Below are positions 11,000 through 24,800 of a stretch of DNA of 64,000 nt, one piece after another (the stretch's first letter is position 1; each line of letters begins with the position of its first letter). Under the pieces are notes generated by a model that searched no databases, was not told the DNA's origin, and was given only the letters and a program-made list of their open reading frames with translations. The stretch spans positions 125,525,338 to 125,589,337 of the forward strand of contig CM057000.1 of NCBI GenBank assembly GCA_029891345.1, written 5' to 3'. Made by a program: the position numbers and the translations under genes. The DNA comes from Dryococelus australis. Taxonomy: Eukaryota > Arthropoda > Insecta > Phasmatodea > Phasmatidae.

Positions 11000-11113
11000 C
11001 TCTTTGTGGAGAAGAGAATATGCTTCTTGGGGCTTGAGTTGAATAACCTTGATGTATTTTCAAGGATGTTGAAAGTTACCTTTCGAAGACACGACTTCAT
11101 GAAGATGTTCCTG
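11000..11113 (+). CDS. APPBP2: APPBP2 exon (first recognised, 38 codons)
   Basis: Acceptor TTTCTTTCTTTTCAG ends at 10999 with a good polypyrimidine tract; donor GTATGA starts at 11114. It encodes [20 protein letters not shown] and the following basic segment, matching the N-terminal part of APPBP2 around residues 50-87. Both flanking introns are phase 0. Confidence 0.88.
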
Positions 11114-14100
11114 GTATGACATTCTTTTTTTTTTCTTCAGAGGGCACCAGGTGGAGTACAGGTCACGCTACTCACTTCCCACAGAGACAAACTGGGTTTG
11201 ATTCCCGGAGGGTCACTCCTGGATTTTCTTATGTGGGAATTGGGCCAGACTATTCCGCTGGTTGGTGGGTTTATTAGGTAATCTCCTTGCATTCCAGCAC
11301 TGCTCCATACATACTTGCCTTGTTTCACTTTCATTGGCTGTCAAGACTTCAGTGTTAAGAACCTCCCAAATCTCTCCACTTCACTATTTTTTTCTGTGCT
11401 ATTGTGTTGTGATATATTTGTGGTACAAAGGATATTTCACACTAATCCTAAAACCAGTTCACGGTTAAGTGTAGTAATTTTCTGTTTTATAGTTAAGATG
11501 ATAAAATCAAAATGATGACTGTGTTTCAGGCGGTGATGGATCATGCTGGTCATGAAAAACGAGTTTCTCAAGACCTAGCATACGCATATGTGAAGAGGTG
11601 TCAAAATAACGTGCAGAATTCAGCCAGCCTCAAGGAACTGATTGAGCTTGGTTTAAATTTAGGTTTGTGTTACTTTGTTATAAACATGTTACTGGTACAA
11701 AAATTTTGCAACCAGAGATCAAGTCTGCAAGTATCACAGTTCATGAGATAGTGTAGCTTCCTGTTCCATTATAAAGTGGATTGCTTTGGTTTTTATGATA
11801 TTAATAAGATTAAAGATATTACCCACATATGAGGTTATGATATGTATGTACAAATTCTTCGGTGGTTGTTATAAAGGGCATAAGTCATATGTAATTGTAC
11901 TATGACTTATACCTTCCATCAAAGAATTGTTTCTGAGAATTTTACCTGTACATACATGTGATGACCTTGAGGAAAATCATGAATACTAGTTGGGTCAGGT
12001 AGTTATAGATTCTCCCAAGAATGAACACCAGTGAGTTCAAACACAGCCACATCAAATTTCAATTATAGGTAATTTACATTTTTCTGAATTCAATGGCTAT
12101 AATAGTTTTTCTGTAAAACTCTGCAGTTGATCACGTGCGGATTTTCACATGTTGGAATCGTGCCGGATGGTGCTGCTTGGCTGGTTATCTCAGGGATGTG
12201 CTGTTTCTCTTGCTCCAAGATATTTTTGTTAAGAGCTTCCCAAATCTCTCCGCGCCACAGTTGATCAAAAGAAGTCTGTGAGGGCAGGTCCCACTTCAAA
12301 GAGTGTACAACAGATGTCTACTAAATTAATACAACAGGTTAGGGTGTGCAAGTGTCCAAAGCTAATGCGTGCAAGTGCTCTGTATGAAATGTTGTACTCA
12401 AAAACTAATGCCACAAAATCACAAGTAATAAATGTAACATTGGGACACGCACAGAATGTTTAATGTTGAAAGCCATGGCGATGATACCTTTGAAATTCTG
12501 TGCAGGTTTACCGTAATGGTAGCCAGCCTTGTGCTGTGCATAATGAAGTGTGTGTGTATATATCTCCCCAGACAGTTTTGTTTTGACTACAAAATGCATA
12601 TCCAGAATATAAATGTTCTGTTGTTTAAATATGACTGCAGCATGTTGGAACAGTTTTATGCAGCATATTATCCTCTGCGTAAATTTTATATTGTCTAAAA
12701 AATAACATTTTTAGTGCTTGAAAATATTTTGTATTTTTGGCAGAACGATTTTGTAATGAATATTTTTTTCCCCTGGAGGCCAGGAATCCCAAAGTAAATG
12801 GAACTTATCAGACGTATGTACTCAAAACTGACACATTATAGGTCTGAATATGTCCTTGTGTCATCATTCTACTCACACTGGCTTCCATGAAAATGTTTGA
12901 TGCAAAACTTTGTTTGATTTATCTTGCCACATGAGGTTCGAATTTTCCATTGTGTTCTTGGAAGAAGTATGCCTATTGTTTACCTGTGTGTTGTACTATT
13001 AAGGGATTAAATCATGCTATTGATATCATTCCTTTTTTTTTTTTAAACATTAGCTCGAATTTCTTCACATTGAAATAGAGCCTTTGGGGCCGCTCTGACC
13101 CTCAAGGAGTCGACCGGCCTGCCACCAAGCACTACCATCATGACTGCCCATGATTCAAGCTTAGCCTGGGAGGCAGATACCCCTTTTAACACACAGGCAT
13201 AGGGCATGCCTGGGAGTTTGCCACTTTTGCTAACCTCTAAAATAGGTTACCCAGTGGTACCACGAAGAGGTAGTGGGTTCCCCTGGGCTAGGAGAGGCTA
13301 TAAGGATGAGGAGTCAACACATTCATTCTAAAATCGGAGAAAGGTTAAAAGTATGCGTTTTGTAGTGTGTGTCTCCGTAACATAAGTATTTGTCATGGTG
13401 GAAAATGTGACATAGCAAATTATGTTAAAAGTGCATGTTTTTGTTTGGTAATTTTGTTGAATAACTATCAGAATTTTTGTGTTCATATGCGTGATTTTGC
13501 ATCTGACATAATGTGCGGACAGTGTTGTATGGTGTTACAGTTTTCAACATGGCAAATAATGTGTACACGTTGACGCGTGATGGGTTCAGGTTCGGAGTAA
13601 TGTAGTGACATATCTAAAAGTAGCGACTTTGGTTAGTGCTTGTTGGAGGCACTAGCTGAAGAGATTTGCGTCTCAATTAATGCCGGAAAGGGGCATAACT
13701 TGAATATAGCTGCCGACTTGGCACAAAGTCAGATGCTGGTTTGGCTATCTGTCTGGTGGTTGGCTTTGAAACTGCTGGATTACCCAGTCCGGCGCTGGAG
13801 CGGCTGCTGATGCTGTTGGCTTGCTGGCTGAGGTGTTGCTGCTGGTAGATCGTGACTGTCCCCACAGGCTGCTGCGGCTGGAACTCCAACTGCTGCTGTT
13901 AAAGGCCCTCTGCGGGCTGGGGTAGCGACGGATCTTGAACCATGGGCAGGCTGCTCCTGCTGGTACCTTCTTTCCTCGGGTGAAAGTGGCGGCGATGGGA
14001 TGAACAGCACCTGGAAGTTTCTAAGGAGGCTGAAACAGAGATGGGGACGGAGTCAGGGAGCAAAGCCCCACCGACTTGCAGACGGTTTGAGCTAGTTTCT

Positions 14101-15827
14101 GTGGGGTTAATTGGCAGTAGTTGCCTATCATTCCCCCAACATATTTCCCACCTCTCTTGTTGAAGGGCATTATAGGCTGTTCACGATAAAGTGAACACTT
14201 TTGAGGCCCTAGTTACTTTTTCCTAACAGCCATATTTTATCTTTCTGCCACCTTTTAAAAACCAGTATTGCCATGTAAGTAATAAACACAGTGTATATAT
14301 TTCACCGAACTCTAACGTTAATGACGAAAACTACAATAATATATATTTATTGACTAATATTCTAAATGAGAGGGCTTCCAGAAGTGCTCACTTGACCATG
14401 AATATCCTATAGGTTCAAAACCTAGTCCGGGAGATAGGAGCAGGTGATTTGCGTTCCCTATCTAGGTCTTTTCTGCCGTCTTGGCACACCAGAACAACAC
14501 ATAAGGTTGTAACCTTATTCCTCAACTGGCAACACAAATGGTGTGGTGGTTGAAGAGCGGGTTCCCTTGGAAGTGCTCCAATAGCTACTACGGGTGAGCC
14601 ACTTGAGTGGACAGGTCCGACCCAGAGCCAACCAAGCACTCCGTTCAGCAACACAAATGGTGTGATGTACGGGTGCAAGTTGGTGTAGCGACTTAGCCTC
14701 TCGAGCAGGTGTATGATTAGTAGTTGTGGCTCTACCGTACCAAATTGTATGTGTTCTGACGTACAAATTCCTCCATCCGGAAGAACTCGTACTCCTACAG
14801 TAAGTGGCAACTGGTATCGGCAAACCCAGTCTCCTGTTCCACTCTGCGGGACGTAGGTGTTTGCTATGGTAGTCTGGACGTACTCAAGGGATAATGAGAG
14901 ATTAGTTAGGTTCAGAATGTGTTTATTCTGTGAGGAAAAAGCCACGGTGGCCAGTACTATCTTCTGTCTACCCAGAATTGACCGGAAGTAAAAAAAAAAT
15001 AAGCTGTCCAGGTGAAGGGGACCTGTTTGTAAACTGGCTAGGGCAGAATCTATTAGGTAGCTAATAACTTTCCCTCTCTATCTGTGTATGCATGCCCTGA
15101 TGGGGGTTAAGGGTGCCCACGTCCTGAAGGGTGGAGTAGCTGTTGACAGGGACAAGCAGCTAAGGGTGGCAGATGACTTCTGGAAGACTTACAGGGGAGA
15201 TGGCTTCAGAAGTACTGCTAAAGATCACTAGACTGTATAACGGTGGCTGGTCAGGATTCCGGCGAACAAGCTCAGTGGAGCTATCTGCCAGACTGGTGAT
15301 GTGCCTCTAAGAAGAGCCAATGATCAACTGACAGTGTTAGGTCAGGGACTCTGGAGAATGAGCGCAGTGGAGTGAGCTGCCAAGGCTGGTGTGGCTCTGA
15401 AGAGGGCAGTGGTCAACTGACGATTCCAGCCTCTGCACTGGCATATATTTTGCTTCGGCTGAGGGCTTTCCGGCCCCGGAGGGGGGGGTGTAATGCATAC
15501 TTGTCTTTAGGGGGCGCTAAGGGCGGCCATTGTTTGCATGCAATATATCTCTGCTGTCTAGAACTTCTTCGGGGTTGGATCTAGGCGTTGATTACTAACA
15601 ATTGTTTTTTGGCATATTCTCGAGGGGAGGTGGTGCTTTGCATGGTTTACTGGCCGGCGGTATTGTTGAAACACAGAATTCTGACACGTCTGTAACTATC
15701 TCCGGTCCAGGGAAAATCCTGTAGGTGCTCCGGTACAATTTCTCTGCTTACCAACCTCCGTTCATTGCTGTGTGTAGATGAAGCAAAGTCGTTAATTCAA
15801 ATAGTCAGTAAGCATCATGCGTAAATT

Positions 15828-15866
<39 letters not shown>

Positions 15867-18800
15867 TTCTGGTGCGACTGAGATTCAACTGGGCTATTTG
15901 TTAGGGGTGCCATCCTCTTGGTGGTGATGATGTAGAACTGTCGTCCCTTCGAAGATGGTAAAGACGCGGTTGTGCTTTTGTTCTGCTCTGCCCTTTGCTT
16001 TGTGTGCTGGAGTCTGACCAAAGCGGCAGTGCATGTTAATGAATTATCTCTGGTTGGTGGGTGACTAGCACTGTCTCTCTCACACTAATCAGCTGGTATG
16101 GTGGCCGGGTGAATGACTACTGGTGATTACTCATCTTCTTCTCTCCCCCGGGGTCTCGATGCATTGAGGGATAAAAGTGTGTGTCACGTTATCGGGTGAT
16201 ATGCTCGCGGACCCTTTGTTTTTAAAGTGTGCCGTTCACAAAAACAGCTGATGGCTTAGGTGTGGGGTTACAAATCTCAATTAAAGTGATTTCCTGTTGA
16301 GAAAGAAGGCAAGACAAGCAACATGCAAAAAGTTAGACACTTTTGTGTGTGCTAGGCCTTACTCGTGAAAGGCGTGTCAGTTACATAAAAATTACCATCT
16401 GTGGCCGCAGAAGGCGGAGAATAAAATGGCTCTGCCAAGCCATCCTATGTATTGCACAGCAGGAAAAAGCTACGTGTGTGTGACATGGTTATAGGGTTTG
16501 CTGAATCAGGACCTCCTGACTTCCTTGCTAACTAAAATCTAAATTGCAAATACGAGTACCCTTTAAAAAGTTAAGTTAACTTGCAAAAAGTTCATACAAG
16601 GCTCACCTACAAAAAAACTGGCTGATTTGTTGAGTTCAGGCCTTAGCCTGTTGCCATCTGCTTCTCATTATGGGAAGTCTGTAACACTGGTTACGCTGGA
16701 ACACTATTCTTTTTTATTTACATCACAGCAGGTTACGCTAGGTTCTATGACAGCATCCTTGGGTGCCTGGGTTATTGCGCAAAATAAGTGGACATAATAA
16801 TTACGTGGCTTCAAAGCCTGTTTTTGAAATTCAGTGGAAGACAACGTAATAAATTTAGGTAATTGTTTACTCTGCAAAAAATGTGTCTCTTTAGTGGTAT
16901 TACTAGGCAATTATTGACGGTTGCAAACGAGTCTTGTTCATTCACTGGTTATATGTTACAGTTTGACAGCTACAACTTAAAATGTTCTACGTGCTGTGGA
17001 ATTTATCCACTGAAACTAGGCGTCAATTGACGACCGCGTTATCACTGTTCATACATTTCAGCTCTTGACAGCTGGTGAAAGTTTATGACTCACTGCTTCT
17101 GGCGGGATTCCTTCAGAGGGTAGCCCCTCTTCCTGAGAGCCTCATGGACCAGGTAGGGCCATACAAAGCGGCTCGTTGGTCTCCATGGAGCTCCTCTGTA
17201 TCGACCAGGCTGATGAGGGCCATGGCATGTGCATGCAGGCTTCTCTCTTCTTGCTTGGCCAGTCGACGTTGGCTTGTCGTCCCTGGCAGCGGTCAGCTCT
17301 GTATCACAGAGTGCTAGGGGATGATTGTCAGCAACCTCCTCGAGGATGGGCGGTGTCATGGTGACCGGCAGATGCGGAAGCGGGGTTGACTCCGGCATCT
17401 CTGTGGCTGAACTGCTGGGTTCATTGTCTCATTGTGGTGCTGGGTTGACCTCTGCGCTGAGGGCTGCTAAGACATCTGGTTGGCCGTGTCATCCAGGAAG
17501 GATGTGGCTGGCGGTATCGACTCAATCGTGGTTGCCAGGTTGACCTCGACTTCTCTGGAAGTTGTGGTGTGGGTATCCCTCTTGGAAAGCGATAACTCGG
17601 TGGCAGCTCCAGCATCCTCTGATGACGAACCCTGGGTGGCCGATGGAGGCAGTCTCTCTTCAGATTTCTCTACCTTCTCAGCACGGCAGCGGCTGGGTTA
17701 ATCTTCTTCTCCTTAGCAGTGGTGGCCTCGGCACCGAGGAGCGCCAAGACCGGCGGGGTGGTCGCGTGTTGTCCAAGAAGGATGCAGCCGGTTCGTCCAG
17801 GTGCATCGCGGTCCCAGGTACTTCGTTCTTCTCCACTACTAGACTGCGGTGGCTGTCTATGGCGTGGCTCTCGATCCAATGGGCTGCACCAGATCTCCAT
17901 TGTGGTGGCGACATCTGGGTAGCCGACGGAGGCTCTCTCTCTTCAGATTCCTCTACCTCCTCAGCAGAGCGGTGGCTGGGTTCATCTTCCTCAGTAGTGG
18001 TGGCCTCGGCACTGTGGGGCACCAAGATGGTTGGGGTGGCCGCTTTTCGCCACAGCAGGATAGCTAGCTGACACCAGCCTTATGAGTGGGGCTTTGGACA
18101 ATTTTTACTATTGTATTTGATATTAATTGCAACTATTACAATCATAATTTGGTTTCTCAAGGGTCATATTTATTCCATGTGCCATCCACCATATCTTTGC
18201 ATTCTTTACGCAGGTTCAACTCTGTAACCTTTATTGTACGCACCAAATCTTTACCTCTAGTTCTGTAGGGTGGCACACATTAAGAAAGAATGCCTCACGA
18301 GCATTTCCAACATCGGGATAACCCCCTTGCAACACTGACCTTACGCAACCCAAGATCTCATGAAAAAGAAGAAGACGACACCAGGTTTCTTTTTGCAGCC
18401 AGTCACAGCTGCATGCCAATTCACCACGTAACAGAGAGAGAGTGATATCTAGCCAGCCAGTGCTCCGAAGAAAGCAAATAACAGAATCACATGCCACCTG
18501 TGGCCATGTGCTATCAAGCAGTCAGCTGACTTTGTCGCTCATGGTCAAACACAGAGCAGAGAGAAACACAAGTAACAGGGGCAACTACAGAAGCAAACCG
18601 GGAGAGAAAAAATGGTTCTAAATTCCCTCGAAAGAATTTCTTTCTCGTCTCTTTCCTTCACGGATCGGCGTTTGTCATAATGGAGAGGGGGCGAATTGAA
18701 GCATGATGCCTTTCCAATGATTGAATGACCTCGCCTCTTCAGTGAGCAAACTTTTGCGGCCTGATACCTACGAAATTTCATTATTGCCACGCATCAAGAG

Positions 18801-21800
18801 ACGTTGAAAGTTTGTACTATTTACTATGGCTCATGGATGGATGCTCCAGCTTGGAGATTGTACTGTTCACCGGCCGAGCTATCAAGGCTATGCATCCAAG
18901 GCACTTCAGTACTACAACACGCCGCAAGATGGTTCTATCAGTACGTTCCGCCACATCTCAATCTCCAAGCTAGCCGGTGACGTCATGTCTCGAGGAAGCT
19001 AAGCTACAGCTACTCCCTCTCCATCGACCACCCCTATCCAGCTGACTGGAGGGTACACCAGCCATACTATAAATAGCAGGTCGCCCGCCCGCTCATGACC
19101 AGTCTTCATTTTCTCCACTGCAAACTTTGCCGGAGATCTTGACCAGCCAGCTTGTTGCTCCAACCTGCTCTTCTTTCACCGCATTCATGCTGAAGGATTT
19201 TCCTGCTCCTTAATCTCCTCCGCAACTTGTTGCTGGAGAGATCCTGCCACCGCTTAGTCTTCACTGCACCCTGTGCCGAAGATTTACCTTCGCCATCATT
19301 GTCTACACTCCTGGACACTGCAGCCTCTTCTGGACAAACATTAGTAAGAGTAGTACCAGTTCAAGTTAGTTGCATAATGTTCGGCTACCCTACCATTGTT
19401 AGCTTAGAAACAGATCGCCTTCACCTGGCTTTGCGTAGGTTAAACTTCCGCAAGCTCTTACCGACGTCAGGAGGTAGTGTGACATCACTCTGTTTATTTC
19501 CCATAAGAAGGAATACGTAAACAGACTGTTTACCAACCCGTAGTTGATATTCCTCTCCCAGTGAACTCCACGCCCATCCAAGGGATTGCAGGTGACCAGT
19601 GAAGTTATTCAATTGTAAAAAAACACCAACAGAGTACCCACATGCACATTGGATGGCCACCCTTTCTGTGCACCACAGTGAGCAGAACGGTAGAGCCCCA
19701 CACTAGGTACTCTGTGTCTTGGGGTCAGCTTGTCTGCTCAGTGGCTACTCTCTCCACGGCGTCCACAATGCCGGAGTTAGTGTTCCTGGAGTTGGGAGAG
19801 ACTGTTCCTCCTGAGACACTCACCCACATGTTAGGACTGTTCGCCAGCGAGACCTGACTCCCGAGTGCAGGGATAGGGATACTATTGAGGTTGGCAGACA
19901 CTGCATGTGGCTGTAAACAGTACAGGACATGATGTTACCTGTATTCTCTTCACGGACGTGAGAGTGTGGTATCTGAGAGAAGGTTATATAGGTGCTCTCT
20001 GCCTGTGGGCATCTGCAGGAGCTGAGCCCCCTCATGGTCATATTCATGAAATTCTCACCGAGGGATCAAGCTCAGGCTCTGCGCCACCTGCAAGTACCGA
20101 CAACATCCAAAATTCCCAAGGACATCTTCAAAGCTCCTGTCCACCTGGGCAAGGAAACACACCCCTTGTTTACAGCCTAGAGTGGACAGGACCAGTCCTT
20201 AGTGATCACCAATCCACGCATTTGGGGACTTGAGCCGGCATAACCTACCGCTACGACCAAGACAACCTTCGAGCTCCTGCCCACTTACCAACCCAACTCA
20301 AACTCATGCCAGTTAGAGTTGTAACCAGTTAAGCAGCCTCTACAGGTTATGCGTCAGCCAGGTATACTACCTAGAGCCAATCCGCTGAAACGTAAGATGA
20401 CTCTCATGGAACCTGATTTTGTGCCCTGCCACAAAGCTACCAGGCTAGTACTTTACATTGGATATGCTCCAGTACTTCATAGACTGAATTGTATTGCCAG
20501 AAAACCCAGCCACCGGGTGTGCCTGACGTAGCACCTGCCATAAACACTTTAGACGTAGTAACATTCCTCCATCAGCCTCAGGGCGTTACGCTTCAGTCAA
20601 TAACAGTTTTACATCATATTCCTGCCATTTGCTGGACACTGTTGTTTGTAACCAAACTTCTTGAATGAATGGACTTTTTCATTCATGTATTACAAATTGT
20701 GAAATGAAGACAGATGTTCGAAATCTGTCACAAAGGGATCAAGGAAGTGTGGGGAATTGTTAGTGCTGAAGGGATCAAGGGCAGGTGAATGAGGGTATGT
20801 TGCAATGAATTTGAACATAGCTAAAATTTAAAACATTTTGCAGCATGATTGATTACATAATTTAATTTTTTCAAATTAATTTTCTTAAAGAAAGTAAACA
20901 GAGAAATCACAACATGCGTTATGTTAAAGATACTGTATAGTGCTACATACAATTAATTTGATTAAAGTATTAAAATATATTTTTATACTACTCATTTTTA
21001 CTGTGGAAAGTGACTTGAAAATAAATAGTTTTATGAAGTGCTACACTGAATATGTAGTCATAAAAAAAGTTGGCATTGCACACCCTCCAAAACAACAATA
21101 TAAAAAAAAAGTATTCAAGGGAGAGGAAAGGATGGGTGGCGGTTTTACAATTTAAAATTTTATTTGTTTCAGTCTAGTACAGACGTAGTTACTTTAAAAT
21201 ATTATGCAACTGATTCCCTGGAGCACAGCTGAGATCTTCAGTGCCGATGAGGGTGAAGTGTGAAGAAGATGGAGCAGTGGCAGAATGCATGGTTAGTGAA
21301 AATAAGAGTACTCTGAGAAAACCAACGAGTGAACTGTAACTTTTGTAATGTTTCCCACACAGAAAGTCCAGTATAACCTCACCAGGGGTTGAAGCTCGTT
21401 TGCCAGGGAGGGAGGGGAGGTGAATGATCCGTCTGATCACACCACCACGGCTGCAAGCAGAGTTGCACATAAATCACCTTCTGAATTTTTTAGATTCAAA
21501 GTAACTTTCTCTTGAGTAATTGTATTTGCGTGTGCATGTATTACATTAAATTTAAATTCCTTTGTGTTTAGAAAACCAATGTAACTTTCTCATAGTAAAT
21601 ATTCAGCATGAGGTTCAGCATCTCCATCCTGTTTCCAAAAAAAATAACTGTTTACGTTCCTGCATAAATTGCTTTAAAAATGCTTTTTATCAGAAAGTGA
21701 AGGAAGGATAAATTGTCTTCCATATCTATTAACTTTAACTATTCTTTATAAGTTGAGCATGTGCCTACTAGAGGCAGCATTTTCGGCTAATGCATGTTAC

Positions 21801-24800
21801 CAAGCAATCTTACAGTAGTTAAACGAAGGTGTGCATCTACCTGGAGTGATTTATTAATAAGACATGTGTTTTGTTTATGCCAACTGAAAGACTAGACTGC
21901 AACACTGCACCGAAACTGCTTGCTGTGGCAGACTGACAGATGGGGTCAATAATTCAGAATGTTATGTATTTTTAAATCTTCATTGGTTGTCGCACTTTAG
22001 TTAGTAAACGTTATTAATGTATAGCAATCACTATGATTGTGGTAAAATATGTAAGTTTTTTTTAAAAACAAAAAAATTCTGCTATGAATACTTCAAAACT
22101 AGAATTGATTAGTTTCACCATACCAAAACAACCATTTCATTTGACAGCATGAAATAATCATATGCTACTAATGTTGTTATCAAGGTTATTAACATTTGCA
22201 CTCACATTAACCATTTAGCTACCTAGCCCCTCAATTACTGCTCGCAGTGCTTCCAGTTTTACAGTCACTTTTCTAGTTAACATTCATGATGGTGGTACAA
22301 AAACAGTCTTATTATTTTAGCTTACAGTTATTGCAATTAATTAGTAGTTTTAGTATAACTAATTACTAGCTATTGCCAAATTATTTAATAATTGCCTCCA
22401 TCCCACTTCTGACACCAGTGTTACGTATTCCAGTTTGTGAGGGATGGATATCTTAATAAAAATAACAAATCTGATTTTAACTTATTCACACATCAATTTT
22501 TTTACAAGATTAAACTATCTGTCTTCACTATTACTCTTATTATTTTTAGTGAAGGTACCATTTAATGCCTATGGGAGTCGTTCTCAGTGTGTCTATATTG
22601 ACATATAAATTAATTCACACTAATTATTAACACATGTTGTCTGTCTGTTTCCATCATTTGAAAAGTTTTCACTCATGCATCCAGTTCAATAGTCCTGCCT
22701 GCCAGTCACACCCTTCACTGCACCTATACTTGCAATCCGCAGATCTTATTATCGCTGATTTCTTTCGTCGCCACTCTGTTATTTACTGGCCTGTCGTCTT
22801 ATCACTTAAGGTTGCACAATTATCCAAACTTTCAACTCTCAAAAACTCATCAACTAGGAGACCATCACTGCTTTTGTAATCTCAGTGGCCCAGTGGAATG
22901 TTCCCAGCACCTTGAGTCTCGCTGAGAGATGCAATGATAATGGCCCAGAACCTTCTTTCAGATAACCACAGAAATTCAGTCTGCTAGTGGTCAGGATTGC
23001 ACGAATTAAGATATGCTTATTGTGGCCGTATGTAGCTGTACACAATGTTGAGGGCCTTTGAAGATCGCTGCGCTGTTATTACATCACAACTCTTATCTTC
23101 GAGCATTCCTTCACTTTCGCAAGCAGGATGGGGCAAGTAAATGCAATGCAAACCAGTGATACATAACAATATTATACATATAACAAATTAAGCATACAAA
23201 GAATACACATTAGTATAACAAAAAAGGGCATATTCTTTTACTTGTACAAACAATAATGAACAGAAGGATAAGTGAGTTTGGGAAAACCAAGCTGTCCGAA
23301 AGGACATCAAAGGAGAAAAGACAGAGAATACCATAACAAAAATGACATGTTGGGATAGGTGACCTTTACACTTAGGTTCATGTTAGGATTTTGAAACAAG
23401 GTACCTGAAATCTTATTACACAGCTATGTTTTAACTTTTATACACACATAGGAATGTGTTAAATACTATTTAACAGTTAACATGAATTTTTTAGGGCCTC
23501 TTTGAAAATACTATAAAAAAACACTCTCCGATTCAACATATTTCAGTTATCACAGTAATCAAGGACATCACCAATCAGAAGCATGTGAAGCTATAAGACT
23601 TCTCAGGCTGCGTTTGGATCACTGGTAGTCTTGATGTTTTTGGGCTGGCTTGTCTGATCTCATTGGGGCTTAACAAAATATCTTACATAAGAACCAAGAG
23701 TAAAGAATATTCATGTATGTACAGCACACATTCTTTTTGAAGCTGTAATATATTTTGTTTTAGTTTGGTATTATAGAACACTTTGTAATTGTACAGTAAA
23801 TATAGATGATGTTGATATTGGTGATAGGAAAATACTGTTCGTGTAATATCAGAGTGACAGAAGTAGTGTAAATATTGTTGTGTTTATGCAGGTGGCTTCC
23901 TCAACGACTGTGGATGGTACGTGGAGGCACAAGTTGTGCTCAAGATATGTTTGGAGTTGTGTGAACTCAACCATGCTCGCAGAGCTGAAATCGACTCTCT
24001 TTGCAGTTTCATAGACTGTTGTTCCAGGTATGGATTTTACATCAATTCAATGAAACCCTTTTAAGACATTTCGAAAGGGACTGAAAGAAAAATCAACTTT
24101 ATTAATGATGAAAACTTATCAAAATGGTTTAATTATACTTGTTCATGTAGACAAAAGTGTAAAATTAATGAATTATTAACCATGAAACTTCTAAAGTGAA
24201 TTTCATAATGGCCATGATATACAACATTAAAGTCATTAGCACAAGTATGTGTGTATCTGTAATTCATCTTAATTTGAAATCACTAAGAGATAGTTTGAAT
24301 AATAAACAAGACATTAGTAATTTAACTTATTGCCCTATTTTCTTTGGCATCAAGATTTTGAAGTACCGCAATTGTATTCGCTTATGTTACAAACCAATTT
24401 CAAGTTAGTATTTTTTTAATTGTAGATTTTGTGTTACATTCCAGTTTTAATGTTAGTATCATTATGCATGTGGGAGTGTGGTGTACATCAAATTGATTGA
24501 ATGTGAATTCAAGAGTGAATTGTGCAGTGCCTCATGACAGTGGGTTCCTAGCCTGAGGAATGTTTTCGTGCAATAAGAGTGTTTTGTTTGTATCATTTAT
24601 TTCTTACTAACATTGTATACATGCAACTTTGTTATTGATCCTACTAATTGTCTCCATTCAAACTTGCTTTACCTTGTCCACTTCTTGTTGTCGCACTGTC
24701 GTCAACCTTCATGTCCTTACAACACTTACAGTAGATGATTCTGTTACCAACCTCAGCATGTTGACAATACTTACAACACTTTCCCCTGTCATTGTTATTG

